Source of the DNA: Paenibacillus rubinfantis
GTDB lineage: Bacteria > Bacillota > Bacilli > Paenibacillales > Paenibacillaceae
NCBI RefSeq assembly: GCF_001486505.1
Contig: NZ_LN909066.1
Span: 1-64,000, forward strand
Direction of reading: 5' to 3'
DNA: 64,000 nucleotides
Part shown: piece by piece, positions 59,234 to 64,000 of the stretch
How the letters are laid out: each line of letters begins with the position of its first letter
Numbering within the stretch: position 1 is the stretch's first letter
The notes under the pieces: generated by a model
Told to the model about the DNA's origin: nothing
Database searches by the model: none
What the model saw: only the letters and a program-made list of their open reading frames with translations
Translations under genes and position numbers: made by a program

Positions 59234-61630
59234 TTAATTGCGCAGCGGTTTGCCTTTCCTCAACATGTGCTGCATGCGCTGGCGCGTCTTCGGCTCCCCG
59301 CATAAGCTCAGGAACGCCTCGCGTTCCAGGTCGAGCATATATTGCTCGGTCACCAGCGTCCCGGCGGGTACGTCACCTCCCGCGAGCACATGGGCAAGCT
59401 TGTTGGCGATCAGCAGGTCATGATCGCTGATATAACCGCCCTCGTGCATGCCGAGTGCGCCCAGCTGCAGCACCGCTTTGCCTTCGGAGCCTACGACGCG
59501 GAACTTCGTTTCGGGAATCGGTTCATATCCGCTTCCCGCCAGCTTCATCACGGCCTGCTTCGCTTCATAGATCGTGTGGTCGGGATTCAGTACAACCCGG
59601 TCAGTTGACTTCAACAGCCCAAGCCGTATGGCATCATGACCGCTGCTGGAAACGGTGGCTGTGCCGACCGTTTGGAAGGAATTGTTGAGGTAAGGCTGGA
59701 GATCCGCCTCAGCCAACTTCGCCTGCTGACTGGCCCGCAGCGCCAGTTCCTTGCAGCCTCCGCCCGCCGGGATTAAACCTACGCCGACCTCGACAAGCCC
59801 GTAATACGTTTCGGCGGCAGCGATAACCTGATCGGCCGGCATGCACGCCTCTACTCCGCCGCCCAGCGTCATGCGATGCGGTGCGGCAATCACCGGCTTC
59901 TCAAACCGTTTCAGCCGGTACATCGTGTTCTGGAACAGACGGATGATGTCGTCGATTTCATCCCATTCCTCGTCCTGCGCCTCCATCAGCAACAGCATCA
60001 GGTTGGCGCCAACGCAGAAGTTGCGGCCCTGGTTGGCAATGACCAGGCCTTCGAAGTTCGCACGCACCTCATCCATGCTCTGCGAGATCATCTGCAAAAT
60101 ATCCGCGCCGATCGCATTATTCGGCGAATGGAACTCCAGGCAGGCGACGCCATCGCCGAGGTCGATCAAGCTGGCGCCGCTGTTGCTGCGCACAACGCGA
60201 TTTTGCGCCTTCAGATCGCGTAGGGAAATCTGCTCCGGCGGCAGCGCTACCGGCGCGTAACCTCCAACCGCCGCTTGGAACAGCGTGCCCCCGTCTTTTT
60301 TGTAAAACGTGGCATTCCCCTGCGTGATCCACTCCTTCACCCAAGACGGAACCGTCAACCCTTCCGCCTCCATCCGCTCAACGGAGCGGACCAAGCCGAT
60401 GGCGTCCCAGGTTTCGAACGGGCCTAGCTCCCAGTTGAAGCCCCACTTCATCGCCTCATCGATCTCGCGGATGCTGTCGGCGATTTCGCCGACTTTGGCG
60501 GCGGAATAAATCAACACCTGCTTGAGCACATCCCAGGCTAACTGCGAGTAGCGATCCGGGGTGCCGAGCAGCGCTTTCGTTTTGGCGGCCGCGCCTTTGG
60601 CCAGCTTGGCGGCTTCCAAAGAAGCGGATGCCACCTTGCGCTGCGGGCTGTAGTCCATCGTCTGGAGGTTTAGGGACAGAATCTCGCTGCCCTTCTCCCC
60701 TTTGATTTTCCGGTAAAAGCCCTGCCCGCTCTTCTCCCCAAGCCAGCCCCGGGACACCAGCTCTTTGAGGGACTCCGGCGCGGCAAACACCTGTTTCTCC
60801 GCCTCGTCCGCCACATTGGCGTACACGTTATCGGCCACATGCACGAACGTATCCAGGCCGACCAGGTCCAGGGTGCGGAAGGTAGCGCTATTCGGGCGGC
60901 CCATCGCCGGTCCGGTGACCGCGTCTACCTCTTCAACGGTGTACCCCTTCTCCGCCATTTCTCGCAGCGTCACCAACAGCCCGTAAGTGCCGATCCGGTT
61001 GGCGATGAAGTTTGGCGTATCTTTGGCAAGCACGACCGTTTTGCCAAGCTTGCGCTCGCAGAATCGGCTTAAGCCTTGGACCAGCTCCGGGTCGGTCGTC
61101 TGAGCAGGAATGATCTCCAGCAGCTTCATATACCGCGGCGGGTTAAAGAAATGCGTGCCGAGAAAATGCTTGCGGAACTCCTCTGACCGCCCTTCGGCCA
61201 TCGCGTTGATCGAGATGCCTGAGGTGTTCGAGCTGACGACTGTCCCCGGCTTCCAGTGGCGCTCCACCTGGGCTAACAGCTGCTGCTTGACGCCGAGGTT
61301 TTCGACCACGACCTCGATGACCCAATCCACGTCGGCAATCAGCGGCAAGTGATCCTCCAGATTGCCGGGCGTAATTCGCTCCGCGAAAGCGTTATCATAA
61401 AGCGGGGCGGGTTTCGTCTTGGCCAGCCCGGCGAGGGCGGCCGTTGCCAAGCGATTGCGCACGGACGGATGGTCCAGCGTCAGCCCTTTGGCCATCTCCG
61501 CATCGTTTAGCCGCTGCGGGACGAGGTCGAGCAGCAGGCAGGAGATCCCTGCGTTAGCCAGCTGGGCTGCGATACCGGAGCCCATAATGCCGGAGCCGAT
61601 AACGGCCGCTTTCCGGATCGGTTTGTTCAT
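59234..61630 (-). CDS. fadN: 3-hydroxyacyl-CoA dehydrogenase / enoyl-CoA hydratase
   Basis: A 798-residue bifunctional enzyme in the FadN arrangement: dehydrogenase first, with NAD motif IGSGIMGSGIAAQLANAG (11-28) and the catalytic-domain motif NTSGISI...HFFNPPRYMKLLEI, and a crotonase domain in the C-terminal third (RNFCVGANLMLLL; APHRMTLGGGVE; VGVGLIPAGGG). This order is the reverse of E. coli FadB. It performs hydration and the second oxidation. GGAGGT precedes ATG. Confidence 0.95.
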   Translation of the reverse strand: MNKPIRKAAVIGSGIMGSGIAAQLANAGISCLLLDLVPQRLNDAEMAKGLTLDHPSVRNRLATAALAGLAKTKPAPLYDNAFAERITPGNLEDHLPLIADVDWVIEVVVENLGVKQQLLAQVERHWKPGTVVSSNTSGISINAMAEGRSEEFRKHFLGTHFFNPPRYMKLLEIIPAQTTDPELVQGLSRFCERKLGKTVVLAKDTPNFIANRIGTYGLLVTLREMAEKGYTVEEVDAVTGPAMGRPNSATFRTLDLVGLDTFVHVADNVYANVADEAEKQVFAAPESLKELVSRGWLGEKSGQGFYRKIKGEKGSEILSLNLQTMDYSPQRKVASASLEAAKLAKGAAAKTKALLGTPDRYSQLAWDVLKQVLIYSAAKVGEIADSIREIDEAMKWGFNWELGPFETWDAIGLVRSVERMEAEGLTVPSWVKEWITQGNATFYKKDGGTLFQAAVGGYAPVALPPEQISLRDLKAQNRVVRSNSGASLIDLGDGVACLEFHSPNNAIGADILQMISQSMDEVRANFEGLVIANQGRNFCVGANLMLLLMEAQDEEWDEIDDIIRLFQNTMYRLKRFEKPVIAAPHRMTLGGGVEACMPADQVIAAAETYYGLVEVGVGLIPAGGGCKELALRASQQAKLAEADLQPYLNNSFQTVGTATVSSSGHDAIRLGLLKSTDRVVLNPDHTIYEAKQAVMKLAGSGYEPIPETKFRVVGSEGKAVLQLGALGMHEGGYISDHDLLIANKLAHVLAGGDVPAGTLVTEQYMLDLEREAFLSLCGEPKTRQRMQHMLRKGKPLRN

Positions 61631-61659
61631 TTGATCTACCTCCTAGGACATTGGGATTT

Positions 61660-63849
61660 CTATTCAGATAACGCGGGGATTGGATCGGCCGCTGGTTCGC
61701 CAAACACGGACAGCTCCAGAATTTCAGCGATATCCCGCGCTTTCACCTGGCCGTCCACTTGCTTCAGTTTTGTGCCGTCCTCCAGCATCGTCAGGCAGAA
61801 CGGGCACGCGCTGCTGATCACGCTCGGACGGACCTCCAGCGCCTGCTCGGTGCGGGCGAGGTTAATCCGCTTGCCGTCGGTTTCCTCCATCCACATCAGC
61901 CCGCCGCCGGCGCCGCAGCACATCCCGTTCTCCCGCGACCGGGCCATTTCCACCAGCTCCACGCCCGGTACGGCCCGCAGCACCTCGCGCGGCGCGTCGT
62001 AAACGCCGTTATACCGCCCGAGATAACAAGAATCGTGATAGGTGATGCGTTCGCTCACCCGGTGGGTCGGCGTCAATCGACCTTCGCGGATCAGCTGCTC
62101 CAGTAACTGCGTATGGTGCAGCACCTCCACCCCCTCCAACCCGAATTCGGGGTATTCGTTTTTCAGCGTGTTAAACGTATGCGGGCAAGCAGTGACGATT
62201 TGGCGTACCCCATACCGTTGAAACGTGGCGATATTCTCTTGGCATAGCTGCTGGAACAGGAGCTCATTGCCCATCCGGCGGGGCGTATCCCCGGAGTTGC
62301 GCTCCTCGTTGCCCAGGATGGCAAAATTTACGCCTGCTTCGTATAACAGCCGGACAAACGCCCGCGTGATTTTGCGGCTGCGCAAATCGTAGGAGCCCAT
62401 CGATCCGACGAAAAACAACACCTCGAAAGTTGGGTTCTCCTTGACCGTGGGCACGGGAATCCCCTCCAGCTCGCCGGTCCAGGCCGCGCGGTCGCTGCGG
62501 CTGATGCCCCAGGGGTTGCTTTGGCGCTCGATGTTCTGCATTGCACGCTGCCCTTCTGCAGGTACGCTGCCCTGCATCAGCACCAGATGGCGGCGCAGGT
62601 CGACGATTTTGTCGACATGCTCGTTGCCAACCGGGCATTGATCCTCGCAGTTGCGGCACGTCGTGCAGGCCCAGATTTCCTCCTCGGTCAAGACGTCGCC
62701 AACCAGCTCGAGCTCGGTGACGGCTTTGCCTGGAGCTGCCGGCTGCCAGGCCGCCTTCTGCCAATCCAGCGTCGGTCGGATGTCGGTGATTCCCGACGCG
62801 TTGTCCCAGGCTGGTGTGCTAGGCCCGATGGCACCCGCCGCCACCGCATGGACGCCGTTGGAGCCAAACACATTCGCCGGTACCCACGGCGATTTGCCTG
62901 TTACGGCGGCGCCCTTCTCGATCAGATGATCACGTAGCTTCGTGATCAGATGCATCGGCGACAGCGTCTTGCCGGTGCTTGCCGCCGGACAGACGCTGGT
63001 ACAGCGGCCGCATTCCACGCAGGCGTAGAAGTCGAGCATTTGCTTTTGCGTAAAGTCTTCGATGGAGCCAACGCCAAAGCTCTCCGCTTCTTCATCCTCA
63101 AGGTTCAAACTCGTGAGCCGCCCATGCGGCTCCCGGCGGCGCAGCCAAATGTTGATTGGTGCGGTAATGAGATGAAAGTGCTTGGATTGGGGGACGTAGA
63201 CCAAAAACGACAGCAGGATCAACAGGTGCAACCACCAGAACACATAAAAGACGGCTTCCGCAGCCGCGGCAGGCAACCCGGCGAATCCGGCGGCGATGAC
63301 CGAGGAAACCGGCGCATACCAAGAGAACTCCAACCCCATCCAAACGCGTTCAAAGGCTAGCGACAGCAGGACCGAAACCATCAAGGCGTAAATGAAAATG
63401 ACGACGATGCCGGGTTTCCAGCCCTTTTTTAATCGCGGCAGCTTCTCGATGTAACGGCGGTAGGCGGCATACCCCATTGCAAGGAGGATCGCCAGCGCGG
63501 TAAACTCCTGGAACCAACCAAACAGCTCATATGCGGGCAGCGGAAGATGTCCGCCGCGCGACAGCCCTTTGACGATCAAATCGATCGCCCCAAACTGCAG
63601 CACGATAAATCCATAGAACACAACGACATGCATCAAGCCGCTTTTGCGGTCCTTGAGCAGCTTCTTCTGCCCGAACACCTGCGACCAGAACTCGCCCTGG
63701 GCCCCCCCGCGCCTAGCGCGGAAATCGATCGGCCGGCCGAGCCGCAAATACAGGAATCGGCGGAAGACGGCCTGGTAAAACACAAACACGGCATATCCCG
63801 TAACGGCAGCAAACAGCAATGCATTCAGGGTCAGCCATAACTTGACCAT
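61660..63849 (-). CDS. fadF: Membrane (Fe-S) oxidoreductase, FadF-like
   Basis: A 729-residue protein with about five N-terminal membrane helices (about 1-230), two 4Fe-4S motifs (CVECGRCTSVCP, CTTCRNCEDQCP) and two CCG domains (MCCGAGGGLMWME in the second). It belongs to the heterodisulfide-reductase-related family; in Bacillus FadF belongs to the fatty-acid degradation regulon and is thought to pass electrons from electron-transfer flavoprotein to menaquinone. It is first in the fad operon, with GGAGGG 11 bp before ATG. The 150 bp upstream show no promoter or FadR site I can support. Confidence 0.88.
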   Translation of the reverse strand: MVKLWLTLNALLFAAVTGYAVFVFYQAVFRRFLYLRLGRPIDFRARRGGAQGEFWSQVFGQKKLLKDRKSGLMHVVVFYGFIVLQFGAIDLIVKGLSRGGHLPLPAYELFGWFQEFTALAILLAMGYAAYRRYIEKLPRLKKGWKPGIVVIFIYALMVSVLLSLAFERVWMGLEFSWYAPVSSVIAAGFAGLPAAAAEAVFYVFWWLHLLILLSFLVYVPQSKHFHLITAPINIWLRRREPHGRLTSLNLEDEEAESFGVGSIEDFTQKQMLDFYACVECGRCTSVCPAASTGKTLSPMHLITKLRDHLIEKGAAVTGKSPWVPANVFGSNGVHAVAAGAIGPSTPAWDNASGITDIRPTLDWQKAAWQPAAPGKAVTELELVGDVLTEEEIWACTTCRNCEDQCPVGNEHVDKIVDLRRHLVLMQGSVPAEGQRAMQNIERQSNPWGISRSDRAAWTGELEGIPVPTVKENPTFEVLFFVGSMGSYDLRSRKITRAFVRLLYEAGVNFAILGNEERNSGDTPRRMGNELLFQQLCQENIATFQRYGVRQIVTACPHTFNTLKNEYPEFGLEGVEVLHHTQLLEQLIREGRLTPTHRVSERITYHDSCYLGRYNGVYDAPREVLRAVPGVELVEMARSRENGMCCGAGGGLMWMEETDGKRINLARTEQALEVRPSVISSACPFCLTMLEDGTKLKQVDGQVKARDIAEILELSVFGEPAADPIPALSE

Positions 63850-64000
63850 GATTTGCGCATCCCTCCTTCATAGCAATTCGTTCCATAGGAAAGAAATCGA
63901 AAATCTGTAGTTTCGTTTGAGTCAGTTTCATCGGCTAGGTTATTTGCCAGGACGGAGTTAAGATAAATAGTTCGAATGGTAGTGGATCATGAAGCAGAAT

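Noticed and set aside
63850..64000. Possible FadR operator or promoter before fadF
   Set aside because: No match to the Bacillus FadR palindrome and no well-spaced -35/-10 pair.

Overview
The window is chromosomal DNA from an endospore-forming Firmicute, most likely a Paenibacillaceae (Paenibacillus-like). The evidence is the variable region at the 5' end of a 16S rRNA gene at the left edge, an alpha/beta-type small acid-soluble spore protein, a complete gerA/gerC/gerB-type germinant receptor operon with a SigG-type promoter, a YheC/D-type spore-coat ATP-grasp protein, and abundant sugar ABC transporters with YesM/YesN-type two-component partners. Base composition and gene density look uniform. 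I see no prophage, insertion sequence, CRISPR array or obvious foreign island.

Layout. 1-560: start of an rrn operon on the minus strand with three tandem promoters. 617-7200: an eight-gene minus-strand operon for ectoine/hydroxyectoine (ehuB-ehuC-ehuD-ehuA-ectA-ectB-ectC-ectD), preceded by a sigma-A promoter and a c-di-AMP (ydaO/yuaA) riboswitch with a terminator. 7.2-11.6 kb: a small helical protein, an acyl-CoA synthetase, a possible small glycine-rich ORF, an M29 aminopeptidase and a TipA-like MerR regulator with a 19-bp-spacer promoter. 11.6-23.7 kb: a nine-gene minus-strand locus for glucuronoxylan oligosaccharides (binding protein, Nif3-like protein, GH67 alpha-glucuronidase, two permeases, histidine kinase, AraC-type response regulator, two Gfo/Idh/MocA oxidoreductases). 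23.8-26.1 kb: glutaminase, spore protein and a YitT membrane protein. 26.1-29.3 kb: divergent Fur-regulated siderophore uptake genes. 29.4-29.6 kb: a non-coding element with 11-bp terminal inverted repeats.

29.7-32.3 kb: a three-gene ABC-2 exporter. 32.6-37.3 kb: a five-gene operon with a secreted Met/His-rich protein, an ABC exporter and an OmpR-type two-component system. 37.4-37.6 kb: a short transcription unit with a Fur box inside its promoter, a possible 32-residue ORF and its own terminator. 37.6-39.3 kb: a membrane-anchored phosphodiesterase and an FHA/winged-helix regulator. 39.5-42.9 kb: a SWIM-SNF2 ATPase. 42.9-44.6 kb: a secreted GH8 glucanase/chitosanase with a discoidin domain. 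44.8-46.0 kb: a small acidic protein and a 2,4-dienoyl-CoA reductase. 46.0-50.0 kb: the germinant receptor operon. 50.1-54.0 kb: MFS/MarR pair, YheC/D protein and a glycosyltransferase. 54.0-63.8 kb: a six-gene fatty-acid beta-oxidation operon (fadF-fadN-fadA-fadE-acyl-CoA ligase-thioesterase).

How it fits together: osmolyte synthesis and recovery are combined under one c-di-AMP switch; plant cell-wall xylan side chains are imported and debranched in the cell; iron supply is under Fur; fatty acids are activated and oxidised by one operon. The most novel-looking items are the c-di-AMP-controlled ehu-ect operon and the Fur-controlled orphan small transcript at 37421-37616.
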